From the NCBI GenBank assembly GCA_040222185.1, contig JAVKDP010000111.1, positions 1 to 34,005 on the forward strand: a stretch of 34,005 nt of DNA, given 5' to 3'. This DNA comes from JAVKDP01 sp040222185. GTDB lineage: Bacteria > Bacteroidota > Rhodothermia > Balneolales > Balneolaceae. The position numbers were made by a program, and so were the translations under genes. The notes under the pieces were generated by a model. It did not search any database. It saw only the letters and a list, made by a program, of their open reading frames with translations, and was not told the DNA's origin. Below are positions 1-8,669 of this stretch, one piece after another. Position 1 is the first letter of the stretch, and the number at the start of each line of letters is the position of its first letter.

Positions 1-1
1 G

Positions 2-1255
2 CTTAAAGCCGGTTACTTTTATGGAGAAACGGCAGAAATTTTTAACTCAAGGGTTACAGTAAAGCAAGCGGAGCTAGAACCAGGAACCTACAGAAATATT
101 ACAGGTAATGAAGCGCTTGTATTAGGACTTGTAGCTGCAGCAAGGCAAAGTAATTTACCGATGTTCCTTGGTACTTATCCTATTACTCCTGCGTCTGACG
201 TACTTCATGGACTAGCTAAGTACAAACACTTTGGGATTACTACATTCCAGGCAGAAGATGAAATTGCAGCCTGTGCTTCAGCAATAGGTGCTTCTTTTGG
301 TGGAAGTATTGGAGTTACTAGTTCATCTGGCCCCGGGGTTGCATTAAAGGGAGAAGCAATTGGGCTTGCTGTGATGCTAGAACTGCCTTTAGTAGTTCTA
401 AATATCCAAAGAGCAGGGCCTTCAACCGGTATGCCAACAAAGACGGAGCAAGCTGACCTGATGCAGGCAGTTTATGGAAGGAATGGTGAAAGCCCTTTGT
501 TGATTGTGGCTCCAAAATCACCTGCTGATTGCTTTGATATGGCTTTTGAAGCGGTACGAATCTCATTAGAACACATGACCCCGGTTATATTCTTATCAGA
601 TGGATACATCGCAAATGGATCAGAGCCCTGGAAATTCCCTAAAACAGCCGACCTCAAGAGTATTGATGTCAAATTTGAAGGACCAAGGCACTCAGAGGAT
701 GAACCATTCCTGCCTTATTTAAGAGACGAACGCCTAGTTCGTAGTTGGGCGATTCCCGGAACCCAGGGAATTGAACACAGAGTTGGCGGTCTTGAAAAAG
801 AAGACGGCACAGGCAATGTATCTTATGATCCTGATAACCATCAAAAGATGACAGATATCAGGAGAGACAAAAGAGATCTAGTTGCTAACAACATTCCTCT
901 CCAGGATATTGATCAGGGAACCGAAAGTGGGAAAACGCTTGTACTTGGATGGGGTGGAACCTATGGTTCCATTCGAACAGTAGTTCATCAGTTACGATTA
1001 GAAGGTATGGATATATCACATGCCCATCTGAGATATATCAATCCATTTCCTAAGAATATGGAGAAGCTTTTGAAAAATTATGATCAGGTTATTGTTCCTG
1101 AAATCAATGATGGGCAATTAGTTAGGTTAATCAGATCAGAGTTCATGATACCTGCTATACCAATCAATAAAGTGAAGGGACGTCCGTTTGGAGTTTCAGA
1201 GCTTAAAGAATCAATCCTCAACATTGTTGGCGAAGAAGTAGCCTCAGTATCTTAA
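2..1255 (+). CDS. korA: 2-oxoacid:ferredoxin oxidoreductase, alpha (gamma-alpha fused) subunit, 5' partial
   Basis: This is the subunit that, with KorB next door, oxidatively decarboxylates a 2-oxoacid (most likely 2-oxoglutarate) to its CoA thioester and reduces ferredoxin in the cytoplasm. The frame is open from base 2, so the gene begins outside the window; 417 residues are visible. An ATG at 161 is internal, because conserved sequence continues upstream of it (LKAGYFYG..., then ITGNEALVLGLVAAARQ). The alpha-subunit motif YPITPASD follows, then an SSGPG turn and the AGPSTGMPT loop. The fused gamma domain expected at the N-terminus of KorA lies mostly off the left edge. korB starts 10 bases after the stop, so the two are surely cotranscribed. 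The substrate is inferred from family and length; a related 2-oxoacid substrate cannot be excluded. Confidence 0.92.
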   Translation, partial: LKAGYFYGETAEIFNSRVTVKQAELEPGTYRNITGNEALVLGLVAAARQSNLPMFLGTYPITPASDVLHGLAKYKHFGITTFQAEDEIAACASAIGASFGGSIGVTSSSGPGVALKGEAIGLAVMLELPLVVLNIQRAGPSTGMPTKTEQADLMQAVYGRNGESPLLIVAPKSPADCFDMAFEAVRISLEHMTPVIFLSDGYIANGSEPWKFPKTADLKSIDVKFEGPRHSEDEPFLPYLRDERLVRSWAIPGTQGIEHRVGGLEKEDGTGNVSYDPDNHQKMTDIRRDKRDLVANNIPLQDIDQGTESGKTLVLGWGGTYGSIRTVVHQLRLEGMDISHAHLRYINPFPKNMEKLLKNYDQVIVPEINDGQLVRLIRSEFMIPAIPINKVKGRPFGVSELKESILNIVGEEVASVS

Positions 1256-1265
1256 TCAAATCATT

Positions 1266-2345
1266 ATGTCAGTAGAAACACTTATCGACGAATTTGTAAA
1301 AGAAAACGAAGCAGATTTAACAGCACTGCCTGATTATTCCTCCAAGGATTTTGCTTCTGACCAGGATGTAAGATGGTGCCCGGGTTGCGGGGATTACACC
1401 ATTTTGAAGCAGGTACAAAACGCGATGCCGGAACTGGGAATAGCCAAGAAAGATATTGTTTTTATTTCCGGAATAGGGTGTTCTTCAAGGTTTCCATACT
1501 ATATGGATACTTTTGGGATGCATTCCATTCACGGACGTGCCCCAGCCATTGCTACCGGATTAAAAACATCTCGCCCGGATTTAACTGTTTGGATTATCAC
1601 AGGTGATGGCGACTCCTTATCGATAGGAGCGAACCATTTTACCCAGTTGTTGAGACGAAATGTAAACGTAAACTTACTGCTCTTTAATAACGAGATTTAC
1701 GGACTTACTAAAGGTCAGTACTCGCCAGCTTCTCCTGAAGGTTCTGTAACCAAGTCAACCCCGTATGGTTCTATTGACTCTCCATTTAACCCTCTCGCCC
1801 TCAGTTTAGGTGCAAATGGTTCTTTTGTAGCCAGGGCAATGGATAGGGATCCAAAGCATTTAAAAGAAATGATTTTAAGGAGTCATCGACATACTGGGAC
1901 TTCTATGCTTGAGATTTATCAGAACTGTATCGTATTTAATGATGGAGCTTTTGAGCTTTTTACTGACAAGAAAACTCGTCCTCAGGAAGCTATCTACCTG
2001 GAGCATGGTCAGCCATTGGTATTCGGTAAAGAAAGTGATAAAGGTGTTCGTTTGAATGGACTTATGCCAGAAGTTGTGGAACTCAGTGATTCGATTACCA
2101 AAGACGATCTTTGGGTACATGATGAACAAGACACCACAAAAGCTCATTTACTGTCCAGGTTCTTTGAACACCCTGAAAATGGTAATGGAGTTCAGTTTCC
2201 ACGACCATTTGGTGTACTCTATGCTGAAGATCGCCCTGCCTATGACGAAGGTGTAGTAGCACAGGTTCAGTATGCAAAAGATACCCAGGGCAAAGCCGAC
2301 CTGGATTTACTTATTAGTGGACACGAAACCTGGGAAGTGAAGTAA
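1266..2345 (+). CDS. korB: 2-oxoacid:ferredoxin oxidoreductase, beta subunit (TPP-binding)
   Basis: This 359-residue protein carries the thiamine diphosphate site of the KorAB enzyme. The beta-subunit signature WCPGCGDYTILK is near residues 37-48, with Cys38 and Cys41 as likely iron-sulfur ligands. The TPP and Mg motif GDGDSLSIGANH and the NNEIYGLTKGQYSPAS stretch follow in the usual order. The C-terminal 70 or so residues extend beyond short KorB forms, as in many Bacteroidota-type enzymes. It follows korA by 10 bases. The gene ends only 15 bases from the convergent DUF6868-like gene, and no hairpin terminator is visible in that gap. Function is known for the family; the choice of 2-oxoglutarate over pyruvate or branched-chain oxoacids is inference. 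Confidence 0.93.
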   Translation: MSVETLIDEFVKENEADLTALPDYSSKDFASDQDVRWCPGCGDYTILKQVQNAMPELGIAKKDIVFISGIGCSSRFPYYMDTFGMHSIHGRAPAIATGLKTSRPDLTVWIITGDGDSLSIGANHFTQLLRRNVNVNLLLFNNEIYGLTKGQYSPASPEGSVTKSTPYGSIDSPFNPLALSLGANGSFVARAMDRDPKHLKEMILRSHRHTGTSMLEIYQNCIVFNDGAFELFTDKKTRPQEAIYLEHGQPLVFGKESDKGVRLNGLMPEVVELSDSITKDDLWVHDEQDTTKAHLLSRFFEHPENGNGVQFPRPFGVLYAEDRPAYDEGVVAQVQYAKDTQGKADLDLLISGHETWEVK

Positions 2346-2360
2346 TCCAAAATTATTGGT

Positions 2361-2609
2361 TTAGAATTCACCCATTTTCCAAAGCACCAGTAGTGGAACG
2401 AGGATAAATACAAAGATCAAGATTTTGTAGAACGACATCCCTTTGTAATGAATCTTGGTGAATTCATCTTTTTCCATTGGGAACCACCGGCTATGTAATT
2501 TATATACCCAGTCTCCACCAAGAACCATGAATACAGCCCACCAGATCAGGATCAAAAGGTGAATGATTAAACTCCAGAAAAGGAATTCAAATAATATTGG
2601 ATAAGACAT
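2361..2609 (-). CDS. small two-helix membrane protein, DUF6868-like
   Basis: An 82-residue protein with a hydrophobic segment at about residues 5-31 and another at about 62-78. A conserved-looking loop between them contains VYKLHSRWFPM and the FTKIHYKGM stretch. This pattern recalls the DUF6868 family of small inner-membrane proteins, whose function is unknown. The start is well supported: the Shine-Dalgarno AAGGAGGT lies on the minus strand at 2621-2614, four bases before the ATG. That is the strongest ribosome binding site I found in the window. It lies 67 bases downstream of the propeller gene on the same strand and is convergent with korB. Confidence 0.8.
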   Translation of the reverse strand: MSYPILFEFLFWSLIIHLLILIWWAVFMVLGGDWVYKLHSRWFPMEKDEFTKIHYKGMSFYKILIFVFILVPLLVLWKMGEF

Positions 2610-2613
2610 TTGG

Positions 2614-2621
2614 ACCTCCTT
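2614..2621 (-). promoter_or_regulatory. consensus Shine-Dalgarno site of the DUF6868-like gene
   Basis: The minus strand reads AAGGAGGT followed by four bases and then ATG. It matches the anti-Shine-Dalgarno consensus fully, which is unusual here because most genes in the window have weak or no recognisable site. It fixes the start of the 82-residue protein. Confidence 0.75.
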
Positions 2622-2676
2622 AATAATTAGAAATCGTACTTCTACTTAATAAAGAGGTGTGAATATTAAATGAAGT

Positions 2677-3561
2677 TTATTTCTTGGGAATCGCCCAAAC
2701 ATCAACCCTGTCCAGCGCGATGTAAGGAACTGCTATCCGATGTCTTTTCGTGTCTAAACCAATATCAGCAGGTCGGCCCGGGGTTTTGATCATGCTTCTA
2801 TCTCTGCCACCAGGCACATAATGCTTTAGTGTAGAATCAGCCTGGCTGGTTATAATCAGGTTCTCACCAACAAATTCAAGGCCATCGAAAAGTCCACCGC
2901 TAAACTCGGCATATTCTTCAATAATACCTGATTCATTAAAACCATAAACCTTGCTTTCGCCTCTCCATGAGCCAAGTACAAATCCATTTGTAGCAGGATC
3001 AAGTGTAATTCCGTTAGCGTAAATAGGAACTGATTCTATATAGATTTCAGCAATATTATCGATGATCCTGTAAAGTTGAGTTTTACCGGTATCTGTGACA
3101 TATAAGGTTCCGTCAACATCGGCTGATATATCATTGAGGAATCCGGGTTCGAAAGAACTAAAATCAATAAAGCGGTTAAGCTCTCCAGATTTCTTATTGA
3201 ATACAAAAACTCCTTGAGCATCAGCAACAAACAGCTCTTCACCGATAATGAACATTCCCCGGGGATCATTTAAAGGGTATTCATCTGTTCCAACCATAAA
3301 TTTCAGATCTAACACATTTCCTTCAGCATCGGCTTTAGTAATAAATCCATCACCTTCTTCACGGGAATTAAAATTGGAAACGAAGTATACATCCATCTCT
3401 GAGTCATAACGAACAGCTTCAGGTCCGCTTAGCCCTTCAATACTAAAAAGGATATCATCGGAATCCTGAGTTTGACCCCAGTCAAAATCCTGTCCAATTG
3501 TATTTGGAATAACGAAAAACGAGAATGCTAAAAAGGGGAGAAGTAGACGTAGTTTTTTCAT
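2677..3561 (-). CDS. exported SMP-30/NHL-like beta-propeller protein
   Basis: A 294-residue exported protein. I place the start at the ATG at 3561, which gives a clear Sec signal peptide (MKKLRLLLPFLAFSFFVIPN, cleavage likely after TIGQ). A longer frame to 3777 only overlaps the 3' end of bioB and has no signal character. The mature part holds repeated strands such as GPEAVRYDSEMDVYFVSNF, DPRGMFIIGEELFVADAQG, LNDISADVDGTLYVTDTGK and ANGITLDPATNGFVLGSW. These are typical blades of SMP-30/gluconolactonase or NHL six-bladed propellers. The substrate cannot be read from sequence; lactonase activity is possible, but so is simple ligand binding. It begins 37 bases after bioB, so it may be read from the bioB transcript, though a link to biotin is not implied. 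Confidence 0.8.
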   Translation of the reverse strand: MKKLRLLLPFLAFSFFVIPNTIGQDFDWGQTQDSDDILFSIEGLSGPEAVRYDSEMDVYFVSNFNSREEGDGFITKADAEGNVLDLKFMVGTDEYPLNDPRGMFIIGEELFVADAQGVFVFNKKSGELNRFIDFSSFEPGFLNDISADVDGTLYVTDTGKTQLYRIIDNIAEIYIESVPIYANGITLDPATNGFVLGSWRGESKVYGFNESGIIEEYAEFSGGLFDGLEFVGENLIITSQADSTLKHYVPGGRDRSMIKTPGRPADIGLDTKRHRIAVPYIALDRVDVWAIPKK

Positions 3562-3598
3562 TGATCGTTCGGGTTTTAATAAAATTGAAGTTTGTGGA

Positions 3599-4591
3599 TT
3601 ATACTCCGACCGGCATATGCTCCGGTTTTGCATCTTTGTAAGAAGCTCTTGGCTTGAGGCCAAAGAGTTCAAACATGTGCATGTCTTCATCCAGTTCGTT
3701 GTTGTCGGTAGTGAGGAGTTTTTCCCCGGTAAAGATTGAATTAGCACCAGCCATAAAACAAAGGGCCTGCTCTTCAAAACTCATTCGTACTCTACCTGCG
3801 GATAAACGTACCATTGAAGCTGGCATCAGGATTCGTGCTGTTGCTATCATACGAGCCATTTCCCAGCTTGGTACTTTAGGCTGACCTTCCATTGGAGTTC
3901 CAGGAACAGCAATTAGTGCATTAACAGGAACCGATTCCGGGTGTTGATCCAGGTTTGAGAGGGTATAGAGTAAACCAATTCTGTCTTCATGGGTTTCGCC
4001 CATTCCTAAAATCCCACCAGAACAAACCGAAATATTGTTTTTTTGAACTTTCTCGATAGTATCCAGACGGTCATCATACGTTCTGGTGGTGATGATCTTT
4101 TTATAGAAGTCTTCACTGCTATCCAGGTTGTGATTGTAAGCGTATAAACCAGCTTCTTTTAACTGGGCTGCTTGCTCATCAGTAAGCATACCTAATGTAG
4201 CGCACACTTCAAGACCTAAGTCAGCTACACCAGAAACTACATCCAGTACTTCATCAAAATCTTTGTTTTGTCGGGCACTTCTCCAAGCTGCTCCCATGCA
4301 AAAACGAGTACTTCCGGCTTCTTTAGCTCTTTCTGCTGCAGCCAAAATCATCTCCTTAGGCATCAACTTCTCATTATTTACACCAGTATTGTACCGAGCA
4401 GATTGAGGGCAGTAGGAGCAATCCTCAGAGCAACCACCGGTTTTAATAGATAAGAGCGTACAAACCTGTACTTCACCTGTTTCGTGGTATTCTCTGTGAA
4501 CAGTAGCTGCTTTATAAATCAGCTCCATTAAAGGAGTGTTATATATCTCGGTTATTTCTTCTTTGGTCCAGTCGGTACGAAGTTCTGACAT
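3599..4591 (-). CDS. bioB: biotin synthase
   Basis: BioB is a radical-SAM enzyme that inserts sulfur into dethiobiotin in the last step of biotin synthesis. The 330-residue length is normal. The radical-SAM cluster motif is CSEDCSYC with Cys54, Cys58 and Cys61, followed by PQSARYNTG. The conserved stretches YNHNLDSS, CSGGILGMGE and LSAGRVRMSFEEQALCFMAGANSIF (given here as key words, about residues 260-285) complete the family pattern, including the arginine of SAGR that binds the second cluster. No other bio gene or BirA box was seen nearby, so the rest of the pathway lies elsewhere. The ATG at 4591 has no strong ribosome site. Confidence 0.97.
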   Translation of the reverse strand: MSELRTDWTKEEITEIYNTPLMELIYKAATVHREYHETGEVQVCTLLSIKTGGCSEDCSYCPQSARYNTGVNNEKLMPKEMILAAAERAKEAGSTRFCMGAAWRSARQNKDFDEVLDVVSGVADLGLEVCATLGMLTDEQAAQLKEAGLYAYNHNLDSSEDFYKKIITTRTYDDRLDTIEKVQKNNISVCSGGILGMGETHEDRIGLLYTLSNLDQHPESVPVNALIAVPGTPMEGQPKVPSWEMARMIATARILMPASMVRLSAGRVRMSFEEQALCFMAGANSIFTGEKLLTTDNNELDEDMHMFELFGLKPRASYKDAKPEHMPVGV

Positions 4592-4692
4592 AAAGGAAAA
4601 TTTGAGTTCAATTTTTGTATGAAAGTAAGAGGATTCGTTTCAAAACCCAATCGTGTTCTTTAACTAAATTCACCACCTTTGGTAAATTTTTT

Positions 4693-4700
4693 TATATTTG
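4693..4700 (+). promoter_or_regulatory. TAnnTTTG promoter box ahead of the isomerase-like gene
   Basis: TATATTTG matches the Bacteroidota -7 consensus exactly. The predicted transcript start is near 4707, about 25 bases before the ATT codons proposed as the true start of the lipoprotein leader. No good -33 TTG is visible at the expected spacing. Confidence 0.5.
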
Positions 4701-4731
4701 CGCTCGTTAAATCAAACTAACCGGAATCGTT

Positions 4732-4824
4732 ATTATTTCAAGCAAAACATTTTTCAAAAAAGCATCTCTTTGTATAGCAGCAATAGTAGCAGTTTCAATA
4801 ATTTCATCAGGGTGTACTTCTCAA
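4732..4824 (+). other. in-frame lipoprotein signal leader without ATG, GTG or TTG
   Basis: The frame of the isomerase-like gene stays open upstream of its first ATG to a stop at 4708-4710. It encodes a lysine-containing head (KTFFKKASL), a hydrophobic core (CIAAIVAVSIISS) and the lipobox ISSGC, with the cysteine at 4813-4815. This is a textbook lipoprotein signal, yet no standard start codon exists in the open stretch. ATT codons at 4732 and 4735 lie just behind a GGAA at 4723-4726. An AUU start, as known for infC, is the simplest reading. A sequencing error or a recent start-codon mutation is the alternative. Confidence 0.6.
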
Positions 4825-5580
4825 ATGGAAACAAAAGAAATTGGTGTTCAGGTCTATTCTGTAAGAAATGAATTGGAGCAGGACTTTTCCGGAACACTTA
4901 AAAAGCTTAGTGAAATTGGGTTTACTAATATTGAAGCATATGGGTTGAGTCTTGATGGTAAGATGTATGGCATGGCTCCGGCTGTGTATAAAGCAGAAGT
5001 TGAAAAATATGGAATGAACCTTGTGGCTTCACATAGCACTTATTTTACAGTAGACGAGGCACCCGCAATGATTGAAGCTGCTAAAGAAGCAGGGTTAAAC
5101 TACCTGGTGATCCCATATTTATCTGATGAGCTTCGTGGAGATTATGATGCCATTGCCGAAAACCTAAATCAGGTAGGAGCGATGTTCAAAGAAGCAGGAA
5201 TCAGTTTTGGATATCACAACCATGACTTTGAACTTATTCCTCTTGAGGATGGTCGAATTCCACTGGAAATTCTTATTGAAGGTACTGACCCCGAAAATGT
5301 AGAGTTTGAATTAGATTTATATTGGGTAGTTAAAGCAGGGGCAGATCCGGCAAGTATAATTGAAAAGTACCAGGGTAGGTTTTCAGCTTTTCATGTGAAG
5401 GATGCAGATGCTAATCTTAACCAAACTACGGTAGGTAGTGGAATTGTGGACTTTCAATCTATCCTAAAGAATGGTGACAAGGCAGGGATGAAGTATTACT
5501 TTGTGGAGGATGAAAGAACTGACGATCCGTTTGCAAACCTACAGGCAGCATACAGTTATTTATTAAAACTTGAATATTAG
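4825..5580 (+). CDS. sugar phosphate isomerase/epimerase-like TIM-barrel protein, probably a lipoprotein
   Basis: From its first ATG this is a 251-residue xylose-isomerase-like TIM barrel (AP endonuclease 2 family). Visible metal-site and active-site stretches are FGYHNHDFE, VEFELDLYWVVKAG, FHVKDAD and the late VEDER. These match sugar phosphate isomerase/epimerase proteins such as the IolE/IolI group; the substrate is unknown. The coordinates given start at the first ATG, but the real protein very likely begins about 31 codons earlier, because an in-frame lipoprotein signal precedes it (see 4732-4824). It would then be anchored to a membrane and act on sugars in the periplasm. The gene stands alone on the plus strand with its own promoter box. 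Confidence 0.85.
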   Translation: METKEIGVQVYSVRNELEQDFSGTLKKLSEIGFTNIEAYGLSLDGKMYGMAPAVYKAEVEKYGMNLVASHSTYFTVDEAPAMIEAAKEAGLNYLVIPYLSDELRGDYDAIAENLNQVGAMFKEAGISFGYHNHDFELIPLEDGRIPLEILIEGTDPENVEFELDLYWVVKAGADPASIIEKYQGRFSAFHVKDADANLNQTTVGSGIVDFQSILKNGDKAGMKYYFVEDERTDDPFANLQAAYSYLLKLEY

Positions 5581-5743
5581 TTTAGTGTTTTAAGGAGTTA
5601 GAGGCTGGAACCTGATAATAAATGCTATTGAAGGGTTTTTTTCTCTAATGTTTATTAACTTTTTCTAATACATCTATTGATTAGAAGTTGATAAATCCTT
5701 ACGATGCAACCTATTCACTTACACGAATAAGGACTCCTAAAGA

Positions 5744-6418
5744 ATGAACATATTAGTTGTAGAAGATGATCCATCGGTACGTACTCTTGTAAAAGCAGTA
5801 CTTGAACACAATGGAAATACTGTACACACTGAAGACACTGCAACCTCAGGTCAGGCCTCTGCTATAGAGGGAAACTTTGATATGATTGTTCTTGACCTTG
5901 GATTACCAGATGGGGATGGATACGAGGTTTGCAAGAATATTAGAGATAGAAATGTAACAACACCGGTTTTAATACTTTCTGGTGAACAAGAAAGCGATGT
6001 TAAGGTTAAATGCCTCAAAGTTGGAGCAGACGATTACCTTACAAAACCTTTTAATACAGAAGAGCTTATTGCTAGGATGGAAGCCATCCAGCGAAGAACA
6101 GAGTCGGCAGGTGGTGATCAGTACATTACTTGCGGTGAGCTGAAAGTAGATCTTCTTAAGCGGGAGTTTTCGATAAACAATGAGAAAGTTCAGCTTACTA
6201 ACAACGAGTTTAATCTATTGGTTTACTTTCTAAAGAATAGAAACAAGATTATTACCCAGGAAGAGCTGGCAGAGAAAGTTTGGGACATCCATTTTGATAC
6301 TCAGACGAATTATATCAACGTATACATCAGCTATCTGCGTAAGAAAATTCGTGAACATACCGAAACTGATTATATCGAAACAATCAGGAAGAAGGGTTTC
6401 ACATTCAGGTGCGAATAA
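5744..6418 (+). CDS. OmpR/PhoB-family response regulator (orphan)
   Basis: A 224-residue two-domain regulator. The receiver domain spans about residues 1-118, with acidic residues Glu7, Asp8 and Asp9, the phospho-acceptor Asp51 in VLDLGLPDGDG, Ser79, and Lys101 in TKPF. A winged-helix DNA-binding domain follows at about 128-222, ending in ETIRKKGFTFR, the usual wing of this family. No histidine kinase gene lies next to it, so its partner is unknown. A rho-independent terminator directly follows the stop. The upstream gap of 163 bases shows no convincing promoter box. Confidence 0.92.
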   Translation: MNILVVEDDPSVRTLVKAVLEHNGNTVHTEDTATSGQASAIEGNFDMIVLDLGLPDGDGYEVCKNIRDRNVTTPVLILSGEQESDVKVKCLKVGADDYLTKPFNTEELIARMEAIQRRTESAGGDQYITCGELKVDLLKREFSINNEKVQLTNNEFNLLVYFLKNRNKIITQEELAEKVWDIHFDTQTNYINVYISYLRKKIREHTETDYIETIRKKGFTFRCE

Positions 6419-6433
6419 TCACCAAAAAGTTTT

Positions 6434-6466
6434 AAGGCTGTTCTGATTCCAGAACAGCCTTTTTTA
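6434..6466 (+). terminator. rho-independent terminator after the response regulator
   Basis: The arms AGGCTGTTCTG and CAGAACAGCCT pair perfectly around a four-base loop (6446-6449) and are followed by a run of T. It ends only about eight bases before the trmH ATG. Confidence 0.88.
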
Positions 6467-6474
6467 TAGAGCCT

Positions 6475-7167
6475 ATGCAGGATAGTACCAGAAAAGAACT
6501 TATAGATTACCTGAAGGGTTTTACTACTGAAGCTCGCTTGGATAAATTCGAAGAGGTACTGTCAAAGAGAACAAAGCATATTTCCGTGGTATTAGAAGAT
6601 CTGCATAAACCTCATAATGCAAATGCAGTGTTGAGGAGTTGTGAAGCTTTAGGTATCCAGGATATTCATATCATCGAAAATGAAAACGAATTTGATACGG
6701 AAGGCCAGGTTAGTATTGGAGCTCATCAATGGCTAACACTTAACAGGTATAATGAAGATAGTGGAATGAATGTTGAAACCTGTTTTGAAAGCCTGAGGAA
6801 AGAAGGTTATAAAATCATAGCAACCACGCCTCATGAAAATGATTCAAATATCAATGAACTGGATATTTCGGAGAAAACAGCTTTGGTTTTTGGTGGTGAG
6901 CTAACAGGTATTAGTGATAAAGTTAAAGAGCAGGCAGACGGGTTCGTTAAAATCCCTATGTATGGGTTTAGCGAAAGCTTCAATATTTCGGTGAGTGCTG
7001 CTATAAGTTTATATGATGTAACGAGCAGGTTAAGAGCTACAGGTCTAAATTGGGGATTGAGTGAGAAGGAAAAAGAAGTACTAACCCTTGATTGGTTGAT
7101 TCAGACAATAAAAGCTGGAGAGAAGCTTGTTGAAAAGTTTATGAATGAACAAGAGGCCGGGGACTAA
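6475..7167 (+). CDS. trmH: tRNA (guanosine-2'-O-)-methyltransferase TrmH (SpoU family)
   Basis: A 230-residue SPOUT methyltransferase that methylates the ribose 2'-OH of a guanosine in tRNA, in TrmH enzymes G18. Motif 1 is seen as VVLEDLHKPHNANAVLRSCEALG. Motif 2 is around ALVFGGELTGISD. Motif 3 is around FSESFNISVSAAISLYDV, and these form the trefoil-knot SAM site. The order HKPHN plus the C-terminal helical extension favours TrmH over the larger RlmB. The ATG lies right behind the terminator of the preceding gene, leaving almost no room for a separate leader. Expression may depend on read-through or on a transcript starting at the hairpin. Confidence 0.88.
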   Translation: MQDSTRKELIDYLKGFTTEARLDKFEEVLSKRTKHISVVLEDLHKPHNANAVLRSCEALGIQDIHIIENENEFDTEGQVSIGAHQWLTLNRYNEDSGMNVETCFESLRKEGYKIIATTPHENDSNINELDISEKTALVFGGELTGISDKVKEQADGFVKIPMYGFSESFNISVSAAISLYDVTSRLRATGLNWGLSEKEKEVLTLDWLIQTIKAGEKLVEKFMNEQEAGD

Positions 7168-7192
7168 TTTCCACAGCCTTCATTTATGCCAT

Positions 7193-8560
7193 TTACCTTG
7201 GGAGTTTTTCTTCCAGATCTGCAACGGCAAATGCAAATACAGCCATTGTAGCCGTACACTCGTTAAAATCTTCCGCATTTAATTTATCGATAGTATCAGC
7301 GTCGGTATGATGGAACCAAAAATACTTCTCACCATCAACATTTAAGCCCATGCCCGGAACACCTTTTCTCATTAAAGGCCCGATATCAGCACCACCGCCA
7401 CCTTTTGAAACTACTCCTGATTCTATTGGCTCAAGTAAAGTTCCGATTTGAGTCAATATATCAAATGCTGCGTCGCTTCCTGAAAATCCAAATCCGATTG
7501 GATCGAAAACACCACTATCAGATTCCATAGCCAGAACATGTTCTTCCATTGATTTTTCTTCCTCTTCAACCCAGCGGCTGTACTCGTTGGCTCCAGCTAA
7601 ACCGTTTTCTTCGTTCGTCCAAAGTACTACCCGGATGGTTCTCTTTGGCTTCAATCCAAGTTCCTTGATTAATCTCAAAGCCTCCCATGCGGCAACGCAG
7701 CCACCGGCATCATCCATAGCACCTTGCCCAACATCCCAGGAGTCGATATGGCCTCCAAGTACAATGATTTCATCAGGAAATTCAGAGCCGGTAATTTCAG
7801 CAATCACATTCCTGGAATCAGCATCAGGAAATGTTTGTGCTTCCATTTTTAAAGTAACTTCAAGTCTTTCGCCTCGGTCTGCAAAACGCTGCATCATCAA
7901 TGCATCTTCAACAGTGATAGCTGCATGAGGGATTTTCTCGACACCTTCCTCGTACCTCATAGTCCCTGTATGTGGAGTTTGGATAGAGTAGGAGGCCACA
8001 GAAGCAATTAAACTTGCCACTGCACCATGTTTTGCAGCTTCAGAAGCACCGTTCACTCTGTATCCGACTGTCTGGCCATACGAGGTGAACTCAGCGTTGA
8101 ATAAGACAATTTTCCCTTTGGCTTCAGTACTTCTTTCGTTTAGCTCCTCAAAGCTTTTTACTACAAGAACTTCACCAGTGATTCCTTCAACAGGAGTTCC
8201 GATACTACCCCCTAAACCCAGCATTGGCAGATTTCTTTGGATTGGAATATTAAGCGTAGCTGATTCTTCACCCCTTACCCAATGTGGTACTTTTACAGCT
8301 TGAGTCCATACTTTATCAAAACCATCGAATCGCATTTCATTAACGATCCAATCAATTGCGTTTTCTAGATTTTCAGAACCACTTAAGCGTGGGCCAAAGG
8401 TATCAACAAGATAAGTAAGGCGTTCAAAGCCTACTCCGTTTTCCATGGAAGTTTCAATAAGGGCTTCGGCATCATCTTGAAAAAGTTCGGCAACTGAAGT
8501 TTGGGCAAAAGTATTAACTGTAAGAAGTGAGAGCAGAAGGGCAGGTACGATTCTTTTCAT
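7193..8560 (-). CDS. secreted M28 family zinc aminopeptidase
   Basis: A 455-residue exported peptidase with a Sec signal (MKRIVPALLLSLLTVNTFAQ). A PA-type insert probably spans residues 120-245. The two-zinc M28 site is complete: His271 in GGHIDSWD, the bridging Asp283 in MDDAGG, Glu317 and Glu318 in TNEENG, Asp348 in MESDSG and His418 in FHHTDADT. These enzymes trim amino acids or dipeptides outside the cytoplasm, in this case probably in the periplasm. The gene is 109 bases downstream of the M23 gene and converges with trmH across a 25-base gap without a visible hairpin. Confidence 0.93.
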   Translation of the reverse strand: MKRIVPALLLSLLTVNTFAQTSVAELFQDDAEALIETSMENGVGFERLTYLVDTFGPRLSGSENLENAIDWIVNEMRFDGFDKVWTQAVKVPHWVRGEESATLNIPIQRNLPMLGLGGSIGTPVEGITGEVLVVKSFEELNERSTEAKGKIVLFNAEFTSYGQTVGYRVNGASEAAKHGAVASLIASVASYSIQTPHTGTMRYEEGVEKIPHAAITVEDALMMQRFADRGERLEVTLKMEAQTFPDADSRNVIAEITGSEFPDEIIVLGGHIDSWDVGQGAMDDAGGCVAAWEALRLIKELGLKPKRTIRVVLWTNEENGLAGANEYSRWVEEEEKSMEEHVLAMESDSGVFDPIGFGFSGSDAAFDILTQIGTLLEPIESGVVSKGGGGADIGPLMRKGVPGMGLNVDGEKYFWFHHTDADTIDKLNAEDFNECTATMAVFAFAVADLEEKLPR

Positions 8561-8669
8561 TGAGGAATTGAATTAAGGTTTTATCGGACAATAAATTAAT
8601 AGAAATGGAAATTCTAAAGTTGAAAATATTTGCAATAATCCAGGACAGTGAGAGAGGTGTCTTGAAATG

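Noticed and set aside
3562..3777. Longer N-terminus for the beta-propeller protein
   Set aside because: It overlaps the conserved 3' end of bioB and lacks signal character, whereas the ATG at 3561 begins a normal Sec signal.
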